64,000 bases of DNA from Amycolatopsis dendrobii (GCF_014145675.1 NZ_JACGZW010000022.1:1-64000), one strand, 5' to 3'. Numbered from the stretch's first letter, positions 42,901 through 52,538 are shown. Notes: generated from the sequence alone by a model not told the origin. Program-made: numbers and translations.

Positions 42901-43668
42901 TCAGCCGCATTCCGGCGCTCGCAGGCTCAGCAGGATCTCGCACACCGCGGGATCCCCGCTGACCTGCACTCGCGCGCCCACGTCCGATGCGGGCAACGTC
43001 CCGCTGCACAGCCGCCAGAACGCGTCCGCGTCGGTAACCAGAGAGGCGAGCGGAGACCGTGACGTCGCAGCGCCGCGGTCGATCGTCCAGCCCGCCGAGG
43101 TCGCGCGGAGAGTCCATCGCCCGGCTCCCTCCACCGCACAGGCCACCTGACGTCCGGCCCGCGCGGGCACCGTTCGCAGCATCTGCGGCAGCGCACGCAG
43201 AAACGTGTCCACCACCGGCGTCCGGAACTCCGGCTCGTCGAGCAGCGGAGCTGCCGCGGCCTCCCGGACCTGCTGCTGAAGCACCCACTGCGCCGCGTAG
43301 TCGCGAGCGACCGTCAGCCACAACGGCGCCGCGGCCGGTTCGTCCAGGTCGCGGTGCTTCCACAGTTCGGTCAGCTGTGTCGTGCTGTCCACGAGCATCG
43401 CGAACAGCACCTCCGGCGACAGTTGCCGGCAGGCGGAGACCCAAGACGACCCCTCCGCGAAGTGGCCGTCCCGGTCCCGGGAGAGCCGCCTGAGCTTGCG
43501 GCCCAGGATGTCGGCGGTCAGGTCGTGCACCGTCCGTTCGCCGAGCGCGGGCAGGGCCCACTCGGGCGTCCGGAGGTCGGAGAGAACTCCGATCAGCGCC
43601 TGTTCTTCGCGGACGAGCAGCGGCAGCACGTCGATCGGCGGTCCCCACGGCGCGGTCATGCGCGTCAT
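42901..43668 (-). CDS. Maleylpyruvate-isomerase N-terminal/SCP2-type protein
   Basis: A 255-residue intact relative of the broken gene at 17436-18194: a DinB-like four-helix N-terminal domain (EEQALIGVLSDLRTPEWAL, ERTVHDLTADILGR) and a C-terminal SCP2-like domain (GRWTLRATSAGW, SGDPAVCEILLSL). Such proteins are thought to be mycothiol-linked, but the metal histidine set is weaker here. Starts at 43668 or three codons in are both possible. It converges on the LapA gene. Confidence 0.75.
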   Translation of the reverse strand: MTRMTAPWGPPIDVLPLLVREEQALIGVLSDLRTPEWALPALGERTVHDLTADILGRKLRRLSRDRDGHFAEGSSWVSACRQLSPEVLFAMLVDSTTQLTELWKHRDLDEPAAAPLWLTVARDYAAQWVLQQQVREAAAAPLLDEPEFRTPVVDTFLRALPQMLRTVPARAGRQVACAVEGAGRWTLRATSAGWTIDRGAATSRSPLASLVTDADAFWRLCSGTLPASDVGARVQVSGDPAVCEILLSLRAPECG

Positions 43669-43750
43669 CCAACACCCACCGGCCAGGCATCACAGGGCCA
43701 TTCGGCCTACTCGCAGGTAGCATCAGCGCGAACAGTGAGGGGAGCAGCCC

Positions 43751-44542
43751 GTGGACTACCAGCGACCGAACGGCCGGGGCACCGCCGAGGACGTGGCCAA
43801 CCTGGCCCGCCGGGCAGGCCAGCTCGCCGGATGGGCGGCGCGCACCGGCTTCGACCTGACCCGCAAACTCCCCGGGATCGACACCGCCGAACGCGGCCTC
43901 AAGCAGGTCGAACGCGGCCTGCTGAGCGAACTGCGCCGCCGCCTCGACGAGGTCGACGATCCCTATCACGCGGCGTTGACCGCGGCGTCCGCGATGAACC
44001 GGGCCGACGTCGGCAGCCGCGCCGTCGAGACGACCGTGACGCTGGTGCCCGCCCGCGACCACGTCGAACCGTTGCGCGCGGCGATGGCCGAACTGCTCAA
44101 CCACTCCATCGGCTTCGGCCGCGAACGCGCCCGCGAGTACTTGTACGCGATCATTCTCCGCCAGCTCACGCCCGACGAAGCGCGCATCCTCGCCGCGCTG
44201 TCGGACGGCTCCCCGTTCCCCGCGATCGACGTCGCCGAGCGCAGCGCCATGGGCGGCACCGGCCGGATCGTGCTGCGCAACGCCTCGACGGTCGGCAAGG
44301 CGGCCGGGGTGTCGCTGCCGGACCAGGTGCCCGGCTACGTGACCCGGCTGATCGGCCTCGGGCTGGTCGAACTGGACGAGGAGGTGCCCTCGCTCGAGAC
44401 GCAGTACGAGATCCTGCTGACCGACGAGTCGGTCCGCGAGGTGGAGAAGCAGGTGAAGCGGATCAAGATCATCCGCCGCACCATCCACGTCTCGCGGCTC
44501 GGCGCGCAGTTCTGGCAGGCCTGCGACCCGAGCCTGGGCTGA
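43751..44542 (+). CDS. Abi-alpha (DUF4393) family protein
   Basis: A 263-residue protein of the Abi_alpha/DUF4393 type. A helical N terminus with KLPGIDTAERGLKQVERGLLSE, a middle block (LTPDEARILAALSDGSPFP) and a C-terminal winged-helix-like region (YVTRLIGLGLVELDEEVP, TQYEILLTDESVREVEKQVK) fit. No membrane helix is obvious. The family name comes from abortive-infection association, but many members have unknown roles. The start is a GTG at 43751. It is five bases before the DUF445 gene. Confidence 0.78.
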   Translation: MDYQRPNGRGTAEDVANLARRAGQLAGWAARTGFDLTRKLPGIDTAERGLKQVERGLLSELRRRLDEVDDPYHAALTAASAMNRADVGSRAVETTVTLVPARDHVEPLRAAMAELLNHSIGFGRERAREYLYAIILRQLTPDEARILAALSDGSPFPAIDVAERSAMGGTGRIVLRNASTVGKAAGVSLPDQVPGYVTRLIGLGLVELDEEVPSLETQYEILLTDESVREVEKQVKRIKIIRRTIHVSRLGAQFWQACDPSLG

Positions 44543-44547
44543 ACCCG

Positions 44548-45792
44548 ATGGGCGGGTTCGTCTCGGGCATTCTCGACGACTTCGTCCGGCACTGGCCGCT
44601 CTATGTCTCCATTCCGATCGTCGCCGCGCTGATCGGGTACGGCACGAAGCTGGTCGCGATCCGGATGATGTTCCAGCCGGTCGAGTTCATCGGCGTCAAG
44701 CCCTTCCTCGGCTGGCAGGGCATCGTGCCCAAACGGGCCGCGCGGATGGCGAGCATCGCCTGCGACACGATGACCGAGCAGCTGATCAAACCGGCCGAGG
44801 TCGTCGCGAGGCTCGACGCGGACCGGATCGCGAAGGAAATCGAGAAACCGCTGCTCGCGGCGGTCGAGGACATCGTGCGCGAGGTGGCCGGGCACTATCA
44901 GCCGGGCCTGTGGGAATCACTGCCGGTCGGCGTGCAGCGGCTGGTGATCCAGCGCGTGCAGGCCGAATCGCCGCACATGGTCAAGGCCGTGCTCGAACTC
45001 ATTCAGTCCGATGTGGACAGTGTGTTCGACCTCAAGGGCATGGTGGTGACCAGCCTCGTCAAGGACAAACGGCTGCTCAACCGGATCTTCCAGGAAGCGG
45101 GCGCGGAGGAGTTCAAGTTCATCGCGCGCTCCGGACTCGTGTTCGGCGGCCTGATCGGCGTCATCCAGATGGTCGCCTGGGTGCTGTTCAAATTCCCGCC
45201 GATCATGCCGTTGTTCGGCCTCTTCACCGGCTGGTTCACCGACTGGCTCGCGTTGCGGATGATTTTCTACCCGCTGGAGCCGAAGAAATACTTCGGCGTC
45301 ACCTGGCAGGGTCTGTTCCTCAAGCGGCGCGCGGAGGTCGCCGAGGCCTACGGCGAGTTGATCGCGAAAGAAATCATCACGCCGCACAACGTCATCGAGG
45401 CGGTGCTGCAGGGCCCGCTTTCCGACCGGGTGCTCGCGCTCATCCAGCGGCAGCTCGACCGCGAGCTGGGCCGGGCGGCGAACGTGGCGAAACCGTTGCT
45501 GGTCTTCGCCATCGGCAGCCGCCGCTACCAGGACATGAAGCTGGCCATCTCCGAGCAGATCATGACCCGGCTGCCGGACACCATGCGCTACATCGAGGAT
45601 TACGCCACCGACGCGATGGACATCCGGAACGTGCTGGTCGGCAAGATGAAGGAATTGTCGCCCGAGGAGTTCGAGCAGCTGCTGCGCCCGGCTTTCCAGC
45701 AGGACGAATGGATTCTCATCGCGACCGGGGCGGTGCTCGGGTTCGCGGTGGGGGAGGCGCAGGTGCTGGTGTTGGAGCATCTCGCCACGTAG
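44548..45792 (+). CDS. DUF445-family membrane protein
   Basis: A 414-residue protein of the DUF445 family. An N-terminal helix (WPLYVSIPIVAALIGYGTKL), two central helices near 195-235 (LVFGGLIGVIQMVAWVLF, FGLFTGWFTDWLAL) and a C-terminal helix (ILIATGAVLGFAVGEAQVL) are visible, with long amphipathic helical stretches between. The paired motifs TKLVAIRMMFQPVEF and TDWLALRMIFYPLEP mark the internal duplication of the family. No biochemical role is known. It is translated with the Abi-alpha gene. Confidence 0.87.
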   Translation: MGGFVSGILDDFVRHWPLYVSIPIVAALIGYGTKLVAIRMMFQPVEFIGVKPFLGWQGIVPKRAARMASIACDTMTEQLIKPAEVVARLDADRIAKEIEKPLLAAVEDIVREVAGHYQPGLWESLPVGVQRLVIQRVQAESPHMVKAVLELIQSDVDSVFDLKGMVVTSLVKDKRLLNRIFQEAGAEEFKFIARSGLVFGGLIGVIQMVAWVLFKFPPIMPLFGLFTGWFTDWLALRMIFYPLEPKKYFGVTWQGLFLKRRAEVAEAYGELIAKEIITPHNVIEAVLQGPLSDRVLALIQRQLDRELGRAANVAKPLLVFAIGSRRYQDMKLAISEQIMTRLPDTMRYIEDYATDAMDIRNVLVGKMKELSPEEFEQLLRPAFQQDEWILIATGAVLGFAVGEAQVLVLEHLAT

Positions 45793-45885
45793 GTGTCGTG
45801 AGTGGCAAACCCGGTTAGAACCGGCATAAACACTCACGAGGTTGGGCCTTGTGGAGGAGCGGGCTGGGCCGGGAGACTGACCCTC

Positions 45886-48800
45886 ATGGGTGAGACGGCG
45901 GTGCCGTGGCCGCAGGAAATCCGGATCGCGATGGCCATGGTGGGGGGATCCAGCCTGGCAGTGTGGATGGGGGGAGTCGCTACCGAGACGTCGGCGTTGC
46001 TGCACGCTTCGCGCACGCCGGACGAAAGTAACGGCTACCGGAAACTGCTCGACCTTTTGCACGCTTCGGTGCGCCTGGACGTGCTCACCGGAACGAGCGC
46101 GGGCGGCATCAACGCCGCGTGTCTCGGGCTGGCGGAGGCGTACCGGTCGACGCCCGCGATCTTGCGCGACACCTGGTTCTCCGCCGGGTCGCTGGAGAAT
46201 CTGATCCGCGACCCCGGCGAGACGCGGCCGCGTTCGGTGCTGAACGGAGACAAGGTGCTGCTGGGCGGACTCGTCCAGGCGATGCACGACATCACCGGGT
46301 CCGGCGTCGTGCCCACTGAGCCGCCGGATGTGACCGTGCTGCTCACCGGCACCATGCTCGACGGCGAGACCACGCAGTACGACGACGCGCTCGGAAACCG
46401 GGTGCGGGACACCGAACATCGCATGCTGTTCCGCTTCGACGGTCCATTGTGGAATAACCAGGTGCACGGCCCGCTCGCGCTCGCCGCCCGGTCGAGCGCG
46501 TCCTTCCCCGGTGCCTTCGAACTGTCGCGCATGCCGATCGGCCCCGAGGCGGCGGACCGGCTGCATCCGGACATGACCGATTACACCGAGCTGGTGCGTT
46601 CGCATTGGCTCGCCGACGGCGGCGTGCTGGTGAACAAGCCCTTGCGACCGGCGTTGCGAGAGATTTTCGAACGCTCTTCGTCGACGGATGTGCGACGGCT
46701 GCTGCTGTACGTCGTCCCGACGGTCGACGGCGAAGCCAAGCCGATGACCTGCGATCCGGCGGATCCCCCGATGCTCGGCACCGCGTTGGCGAAGGTCGCC
46801 TCCACGATCATGAGCCAGACCATCAGCGTCGAGCTGGAGGAATTGAGCAAGCACAACTCCGCCGTCACGCGCACCAGGGACACCCGGGTCGCGCTCGCGT
46901 CGCTCGGCCTGCGCGGCGGGCAGCTGGTGGACGACCGGGTGCACCGGGCGTACCTCGACCGCCGGGTCGCGCTCGACGCGGCCGAGCTGGTTCGCGCGGT
47001 CACCCGCCGCTACGAACTGTCCGATGAGGACAGTAAGTGGGCGGCCGGGAATTCGGCGCTGCTGCAGGACATCGCTGCCGACGGATTGCGCCGCGGGATC
47101 CCGGCCGCGTTGCCCGGCGAATCGGTCCCGGTCGGCGAAATGGTCCGCTACCGCACTTCAACGCTGGAAGACGCGGTCGCCACCGGCATCCAGCTGATCA
47201 ACGCGGGCTTCCGGATGGGCCCGGATCTCGACCAGGCGACCCAGCTCAACGAGGCCCGCGCGAAGATGCACGCCGCCCGGCGGAGCGCGGCTCGCGACGT
47301 GCGGTTGCCCGCGTGGGTGGCCCGGCACGAACCGCCGCCGCCAGGCACCTCGATGCCGGACTGGATCGGCCAGCTCGCCGCCGAATGGGCGGATCTCGGG
47401 GCGTCGGACGCCGTCGGCGAGGCGTGGCCGGAGCTGACCGGCGCGCTGCGGTCGGCCGCTCCGGTGCTGCAAGCGTTGTCGGGCAAGGAAAACCAGTGGT
47501 CCGCGGACGCCGCCGACACGGTGACGACGCTGCTGGACTGGTTCGGCCTTGACAACGCGGACGTCGCGGACGGATTCGTGATGGCGCGATTCCTGTTGCT
47601 GCACATGGCAACGCGGGGGCTGCTGGCCGAAGCGCCGGCGGTGGACCAGCGCGTCGACCTGGTGCAGATGAGCGCGGACAGCCGGACCCTGCTCGACCTG
47701 GCGCGCCCCCGCGGCCGGGACAAGCTGACCGGTACGCAGGCGAGCAACTTCGGCGGCTTCTACAAAGCGTCGTGGCGCGCGAACGACTGGATGTGGGGCC
47801 GGATCGACGGCGCGGGCTGGCTGATGCAGTGCCTGCTCGACCCGAAACGCCTGCGGGTGCTGCGCGACATCGTGGGCCCTGAGGAATTCCGGGAGCAGGT
47901 AAGGGCGACGTTTCGCGAGATCGGCTGGGAGCCGCCTTCGCCCGCGGACAACGGGATGCCCTCGGACCTGCCCGGGCTGCTCGCCCAGCTGGGCGACGAA
48001 CTGGCTTTCCTCGGCCTGGACGCGAATCTGTCGCCGGTCGACTTCGGCAAGGACATCCCGACCAGTCTTCCGGTGACGTCGATGGTGCTGGCCAAGTCGC
48101 GGCAGCTGACGATCGCGCGGGAGGAATTGCCAGTGCTCGCGCAGCAGGCCGAGCATGATGCGAAGGAGGGCAACGGAAAAGCGTCGGAGAGTTTCCGGAA
48201 GCTGATGGTTTCCCGGCCGCTCGAACAAGAATCCCGGAAAGCCGCCGCCCCGCCGGAAAATTCCGGTCAGCAGGACGCGGCTCAGCGCGCTTTCCAAGCC
48301 TGCCAAGTCTCCGCTGAACGCTTCGAAGGCGAACTCGGCAGTACACTGCTCACCAAAACGATTGTCAAAGCCGGAGCCGCCGGGCTCAACGCCGCGTCCA
48401 CGGCCACCCGGGTCCCGAAAACCCTCCAGCCGCTGGCGAAATTCGCGCAGCTCAGCAGCCGCAGTTCGTGGTGGGTCACCCAAGGCGCGACGCGGCTGGG
48501 CCGCCCCTGGAACCTGCTAGCCGCCGCCATCACCGCGATCGCCGGGTTCGTGCTCAGCGGCGAAGGCGGGTCCGTCCTGCAATGGCTCGGCCTGCCGGTG
48601 GCGGGCGGCGCACTCGTGTTCCTCGTGGTGAGCCTGCTGACCTTGAGGCGCACGTGGCGAATGGTGCTCACCGTGCTGGGTGTGCTGGTGATAGCCGCGT
48701 TGCTGTTCGCGGCCTTCCTGCCGCCCCTCGCGCAGCCGTTGTTCGGCTGGCTCGGCACCGTTGTGGACGGTTGGCGGCGCGGCCAGGCTCCGCTGTGGTG

Positions 48801-48909
48801 GCTCGCCGTCGTCGCGCTGCTCCTGCTGCCCGCGGTCTGGACGCCGCTGTCCGGGCTCGGGCGGCGCGGACGGAAGCGGCGACGGTCGCGTGCGGACAGT
48901 CGACGCTGA
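45886..48909 (+). CDS. Large patatin-like phospholipase with C-terminal membrane helices (DUF3376 type)
   Basis: A 1007-residue protein. The patatin catalytic dyad is Ser71 in GTSAGG (69-74) and Asp244 in LADGGVLVNKP, with the oxyanion stretch GGSSLAVWMGG at 20-30. A long middle region (about 300-830) is of the DUF3376 kind, and the C terminus has three to four membrane helices (about 870-990). It is a predicted lipid acyl hydrolase held at the membrane. The ATG at 45886 fits the domain start; the upstream extension has no family character. It follows the DUF445 gene by 93 bases. Confidence 0.85.
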   Translation: MGETAVPWPQEIRIAMAMVGGSSLAVWMGGVATETSALLHASRTPDESNGYRKLLDLLHASVRLDVLTGTSAGGINAACLGLAEAYRSTPAILRDTWFSAGSLENLIRDPGETRPRSVLNGDKVLLGGLVQAMHDITGSGVVPTEPPDVTVLLTGTMLDGETTQYDDALGNRVRDTEHRMLFRFDGPLWNNQVHGPLALAARSSASFPGAFELSRMPIGPEAADRLHPDMTDYTELVRSHWLADGGVLVNKPLRPALREIFERSSSTDVRRLLLYVVPTVDGEAKPMTCDPADPPMLGTALAKVASTIMSQTISVELEELSKHNSAVTRTRDTRVALASLGLRGGQLVDDRVHRAYLDRRVALDAAELVRAVTRRYELSDEDSKWAAGNSALLQDIAADGLRRGIPAALPGESVPVGEMVRYRTSTLEDAVATGIQLINAGFRMGPDLDQATQLNEARAKMHAARRSAARDVRLPAWVARHEPPPPGTSMPDWIGQLAAEWADLGASDAVGEAWPELTGALRSAAPVLQALSGKENQWSADAADTVTTLLDWFGLDNADVADGFVMARFLLLHMATRGLLAEAPAVDQRVDLVQMSADSRTLLDLARPRGRDKLTGTQASNFGGFYKASWRANDWMWGRIDGAGWLMQCLLDPKRLRVLRDIVGPEEFREQVRATFREIGWEPPSPADNGMPSDLPGLLAQLGDELAFLGLDANLSPVDFGKDIPTSLPVTSMVLAKSRQLTIAREELPVLAQQAEHDAKEGNGKASESFRKLMVSRPLEQESRKAAAPPENSGQQDAAQRAFQACQVSAERFEGELGSTLLTKTIVKAGAAGLNAASTATRVPKTLQPLAKFAQLSSRSSWWVTQGATRLGRPWNLLAAAITAIAGFVLSGEGGSVLQWLGLPVAGGALVFLVVSLLTLRRTWRMVLTVLGVLVIAALLFAAFLPPLAQPLFGWLGTVVDGWRRGQAPLWWLAVVALLLLPAVWTPLSGLGRRGRKRRRSRADSRR

Positions 48910-49152
48910 ACCCCAGGTAGAACCCCATTTTTCGGCGCTGGAGTTGCGGTAGCGCCCCGGAAGGCCCATGGTCTGGGGTCACAGGTCGCATACCGATGGT
49001 GTGCGGCCCAGGCGCACGCATGCCCAGAACTTCGCCTCGTTAAACATGTTTGTGGTCCTCCTCACCGGGGTATCCCTGTCGTCCCTGGTGAGGGCGGTGG
49101 ACGTGGCATGGATCGCTGGCGGCGCGAAAATTCTCTGTTACGTTTCCAAAGT
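48910..49152 (+). promoter_or_regulatory. Upstream region of the ectABCD operon
   Basis: About 240 bases with no gene. AAACATGTTT (49042-49051) is a perfect 10-bp palindrome about 100 bases before ectA. CTCACC (49061-49066) and GGTGAG (49087-49092) form a second, spaced repeat. These are candidates for osmotic or other control of ect genes. I see no strong ribosome site before the ectA ATG. Confidence 0.45.
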
Positions 49153-49647
49153 ATGTCCGGAAAGCACTTGATCGAATCCCCGACCAAGGCCGATGGTGCC
49201 GCTCTCTGGCGAATCGCACGCGATTCGCAGAAGCTTGATCTCAACTCGCCGTATGCGTACCTGTTGTGGTGCAAGGATTTCGCGGAGACCTCGGTCGTCG
49301 CCCGCGTCGACGGTGAGCCAGTCGGATTCGTGATCGCTTACCGAAGGCCGTCCGCACCGGACGTCGCGCTCGTGTGGCAGGTCGCCGTCGACGCGTCGCA
49401 ACGCGGAAAAGGCCTGGCCGGGCAGTTGCTGGACAGCCTGTACACGCGTCTGGTCGGCGAGGGCGTGCGGTACCTGGAAACCACGATCACTCCGGACAAC
49501 GCGGCGTCGATCCGCCTCTTCGAGTCGTTCGCGAAGCGCTGGGACGCGGATCTGGAACACCGCCGGTTGTTCGAGGTCGCTGATTTTCCGCAGGGGGAGG
49601 CGCACGAACCCGAGGATCTTTACCGCATCGGGCCGTTGCGCCGCTAA
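49153..49647 (+). CDS. ectA: EctA, diaminobutyrate acetyltransferase
   Basis: A 164-residue GNAT acetyltransferase. Signs are KLDLNSPYAYLLWCKDFAET, VWQVAVDASQRGKGLAGQLL (acetyl-CoA motif) and VRYLETTITPDNAASIRLF. It makes N-gamma-acetyl-2,4-diaminobutyrate, the second step of ectoine synthesis. The ATG at 49153 gives the normal family length. It heads ectABCD. Confidence 0.93.
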   Translation: MSGKHLIESPTKADGAALWRIARDSQKLDLNSPYAYLLWCKDFAETSVVARVDGEPVGFVIAYRRPSAPDVALVWQVAVDASQRGKGLAGQLLDSLYTRLVGEGVRYLETTITPDNAASIRLFESFAKRWDADLEHRRLFEVADFPQGEAHEPEDLYRIGPLRR

Positions 49648-49688
49648 TAACCCGTCAATTTCGCCGAGTAGGAGCGAAAGAAATCGTT

Positions 49689-50939
49689 ATGAGCATCTTC
49701 GAAGAGCTCGAATCAGAAGTCCGCAGCTACAGCCGGGGGTGGCCGGTCGTCTTCGACCGGGCGCAGGGCAGCAGGCTCTACAGCGAGGACGGCAAGGCCT
49801 ACCTCGACTTCTTCGCCGGTGCCGGCGCGCTGAACTACGGGCACAACAACCCGCACCTGAAGAAGGCGCTGATCGATTACATCCAGCGCGACGGCGTCAC
49901 GCACGCGCTCGACATGTACACCGTCGCGAAGCGGGACTTCCTGGAGACCTTCCGGGAGAAGATCCTCGCGCCGCGCGAGCTGGACTACAAGATCGTCTTC
50001 CCCGGGCCCGGCGGCGCGAACGCCGTGGAGGCCGCGCTGAAGCTGGCGCGCAAGGTGACCGGCAAGGAATCGGTCATCAACTTCACCAACGCGTTCCACG
50101 GCATGACGCTCGGCGCGCTGTCGGTCACCGGCAACTCGATGAAGCGCGGTGCCGCGGGCATCCCGCTGGTGCACGCGACGCCGATGCCGTACGACAAGTA
50201 CTTCGACGGCGCGATGCCGGACTTCATGTACTTCGAGAAGCTGCTCGAAGACTCCGGCAGCGGCCTGAACGAGCCCGCCGCGGTGATCGTGGAGGGCGTG
50301 CAGGGCGAGGGCGGCATCAACGCCGCGCGCCTGGAATGGCTCAAGGGCCTCGACGACCTGTGCAAGCGGCACGGCATCCTGCTCATCCTCGACGACGTGC
50401 AGATGGGCTGCGGCCGCACCGGCCCGTTCTTCAGCTTCGAGGACGCCGGCATCTCGCCGGACATCGTGTGCCTGTCGAAGTCGATCGGCGGCTACGGCCT
50501 CCCGATGGCGCTCACGCTGATCAAGCCGGAGTTGGACGTCTGGGAGCCGGGCGAGCACAACGGCACCTTCCGCGGCATCAGCCCGGCGTTCGTCACCGCG
50601 ACCGAGGCGCTGCGCGTCTACTGGAGCGACGACGAGCTGGAGAAGTCGACCAAGGCCAAGGGCGAGCGCATCGCGAGCACCTTCAAGGACCTGGTGGAGA
50701 GCTACCCGGAGGCGAACCTCGTCGCGAAGGGCCGCGGTCTGGCGCGCGGTCTCGAATTCGGCAGCGGCGAGCTGGCGGGCGCGGTCTGCAAGGCCGCCTT
50801 CGAACGCGGCCTGCTGATGGAGACCTCCGGTCCGGACGGCGAAGTGATGAAACTGCTGCCGCCGCTTACCCTCACCGACGAGGAACTGAGCGAGGGTCTC
50901 GCGATCATCACCGAGTCCGTCGCCGCCGTCCTCAAGTAA
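49689..50939 (+). CDS. ectB: EctB, diaminobutyrate-2-oxoglutarate transaminase
   Basis: A 416-residue class III PLP aminotransferase. Lys264 in LSKSIGGYG holds PLP; Asp235/Asp236 in LILDDVQMG and the GPGGANAVEAALKLAR stretch bind the cofactor. It converts L-aspartate semialdehyde to diaminobutyrate, the first committed step. It is 41 bases after ectA. Confidence 0.96.
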   Translation: MSIFEELESEVRSYSRGWPVVFDRAQGSRLYSEDGKAYLDFFAGAGALNYGHNNPHLKKALIDYIQRDGVTHALDMYTVAKRDFLETFREKILAPRELDYKIVFPGPGGANAVEAALKLARKVTGKESVINFTNAFHGMTLGALSVTGNSMKRGAAGIPLVHATPMPYDKYFDGAMPDFMYFEKLLEDSGSGLNEPAAVIVEGVQGEGGINAARLEWLKGLDDLCKRHGILLILDDVQMGCGRTGPFFSFEDAGISPDIVCLSKSIGGYGLPMALTLIKPELDVWEPGEHNGTFRGISPAFVTATEALRVYWSDDELEKSTKAKGERIASTFKDLVESYPEANLVAKGRGLARGLEFGSGELAGAVCKAAFERGLLMETSGPDGEVMKLLPPLTLTDEELSEGLAIITESVAAVLK

Positions 50940-50970
50940 CCACCCCGAAGAACAAGAAGGAGCTCTTCAC

Positions 50971-51363
50971 TTGCTGGTCCGCACGCTCGACGAGATCACC
51001 GACACCGACGCTGACATCAAGACCCCGAACTGGCGCAGCAAGCGCATCATCCTCGCGAAGGAGGGCGTCGGCTTCTCGGTGCACGAGACGACGCTGTACG
51101 CGGGCACGGTGAACGACTTCTGGTACGCCAACCACATCGAGGCCGTTTTCATCACCTCCGGCGAGGGCGAGATCGAAGACCTCGCCACCGGTGAGGTGCA
51201 CCAGCTCAAGCCGGGCACGCTGTACCTGCTGAACGACCACGACAAGCACCAGGTCCGCCCGAAGACCGAGATCAAGTGCGTGTGCGTGTTCAACCCGCCG
51301 GTCACCGGCCGCGAGGTGCACGACGAGAACGGGGTCTACCCGCTCGTCACCGAAGACTCCTGA
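50971..51363 (+). CDS. ectC: EctC, ectoine synthase
   Basis: A 130-residue cupin. Typical are WRSKRIILAKEGVGFSVHET, TLYAGTVNDFWYANHIEAV and GTLYLLNDHDKHQVRP, with the metal-binding His, Glu and Tyr residues in the barrel. It cyclises N-acetyl-diaminobutyrate to ectoine. The start is TTG at 50971, eight bases after AGAAGGAG; no ATG or GTG fits the conserved N terminus. TTG is unusual next to ATG- and GTG-started neighbours and may tune expression. Confidence 0.94.
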   Translation: MLVRTLDEITDTDADIKTPNWRSKRIILAKEGVGFSVHETTLYAGTVNDFWYANHIEAVFITSGEGEIEDLATGEVHQLKPGTLYLLNDHDKHQVRPKTEIKCVCVFNPPVTGREVHDENGVYPLVTEDS

Positions 51364-51429
51364 CACTGCGTCGCTCCCACCACCACCCCGAGAAAGAAGA
51401 AACGCCAGAAGAACTGGAGGCGAGCCACT

Positions 51430-52332
51430 GTGACGATCATGGACACCCGGGTCGAAGACGGTTACCCGACCCGGATCACCGGTACGCCGGAGCACCTTCC
51501 GCGCGTGCACCCCACGGTGTGGGGTACCGAGGCTGACGGCCCGATCGACGCCGCGACCCTGGCGAACCACGACGCCAAGGGCTACACGGTCGTCGAGGGG
51601 CTGCTCTCGCCCGGTGAGGTCCAGACGTACTGGCAGGAGGTCGTCCGGCTGTCGTCGGACGAGAAGCTGCGCGACGACGAACGCGTGATCACCGAGGCGC
51701 GGACCGGCGAGGTCCGGTCGATCTTCGACGTGCACGAGATCTCCGGCCTGATCGCCGAGCTGGTACGCGATCCCCGGGTGCTCGACCGGGCGCGGCAGAT
51801 CCTCGGCTCCGAGGTCTACATCCACCAGAGCCGGATCAACTACATGCCGGGCTTCAAGGGCACCGGCTTCTACTGGCATTCCGATTTCGAGACCTGGCAC
51901 GCGGAGGACGGCATGCCGTCGCCGCGGGCGGTGAGCTGCTCGATCGCGCTCACCGACAACTACCCGTACAACGGCGGGCTCATGGTCATGCCGGGTTCGC
52001 AGCGCACGTTCGTGCAGTGCGTTGGCGAGACCCCGGACGCCAACTACAAGAGCTCGCTCAAGGACCAGCGGGTGGGGGTGCCGACCAACGACGACATCAC
52101 CAAGCTCGCCGCGGACTGCGGCATCGAGCAGTTCACCGGTTCGGCGGGCTCGGCGCTGTGGTTCGACTCGAACATCATGCACGGATCGTCGAACAACATC
52201 ACGCCGTATCCGCGCTCGAACATCTTCCTGGTGTTCAACAGCGTGGAGAACGCGTTGCAGGAGCCGTTCGCCGCGAGCGCGCCGCGGCCGTCGTTCATCG
52301 CGGGCCGCAACTCGGCTCCGATCACGCGGTGA
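51430..52332 (+). CDS. ectD: EctD, ectoine 5-hydroxylase
   Basis: A 300-residue 2-oxoglutarate- and iron-dependent dioxygenase. The iron triad is His150, Asp152 and His251 (FYWHSDFETWH and NIMHGSSNN). It hydroxylates ectoine to 5-hydroxyectoine, a better heat and drying protectant. The start is a GTG at 51430. It ends the operon before a strong hairpin. Confidence 0.95.
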   Translation: MTIMDTRVEDGYPTRITGTPEHLPRVHPTVWGTEADGPIDAATLANHDAKGYTVVEGLLSPGEVQTYWQEVVRLSSDEKLRDDERVITEARTGEVRSIFDVHEISGLIAELVRDPRVLDRARQILGSEVYIHQSRINYMPGFKGTGFYWHSDFETWHAEDGMPSPRAVSCSIALTDNYPYNGGLMVMPGSQRTFVQCVGETPDANYKSSLKDQRVGVPTNDDITKLAADCGIEQFTGSAGSALWFDSNIMHGSSNNITPYPRSNIFLVFNSVENALQEPFAASAPRPSFIAGRNSAPITR

Positions 52333-52364
52333 CCAGCGTTACCTTCGCCTATCGGCGGGTCGCT

Positions 52365-52392
52365 CGTAACGAAGAATGTGCGCCCTGTTACG
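52365..52392. promoter_or_regulatory. Spaced inverted repeat after ectD
   Basis: CGTAAC (52365-52370) and GTTACG (52387-52392) are inverted with a 16-base gap; another GTTAC is at 52338. The GTnAC elements resemble GlnR half-sites, but the spacing is off by one from the known 5-6-5-6 layout. It may belong to the SARP promoter. Confidence 0.3.
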
Positions 52393-52538
52393 TTGTCGCC
52401 ACCTCGCAGCTCGTCTGCGCAGGCATGGTTGTCCGCGGCGGTCCGGGTTCTTGCTCGGGGTGAGCCCCCCGAACCGCGGGCGGACGGCCGCGATGCACGG
52501 GTGGACCGCGCCCCCTGGCGGCCCGGCCGACGATCATT

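Noticed and set aside
52338..52392. A GlnR binding site after ectD
   Set aside because: The GTnAC elements are present but the spacing does not fit the known layout, and no nitrogen gene follows.
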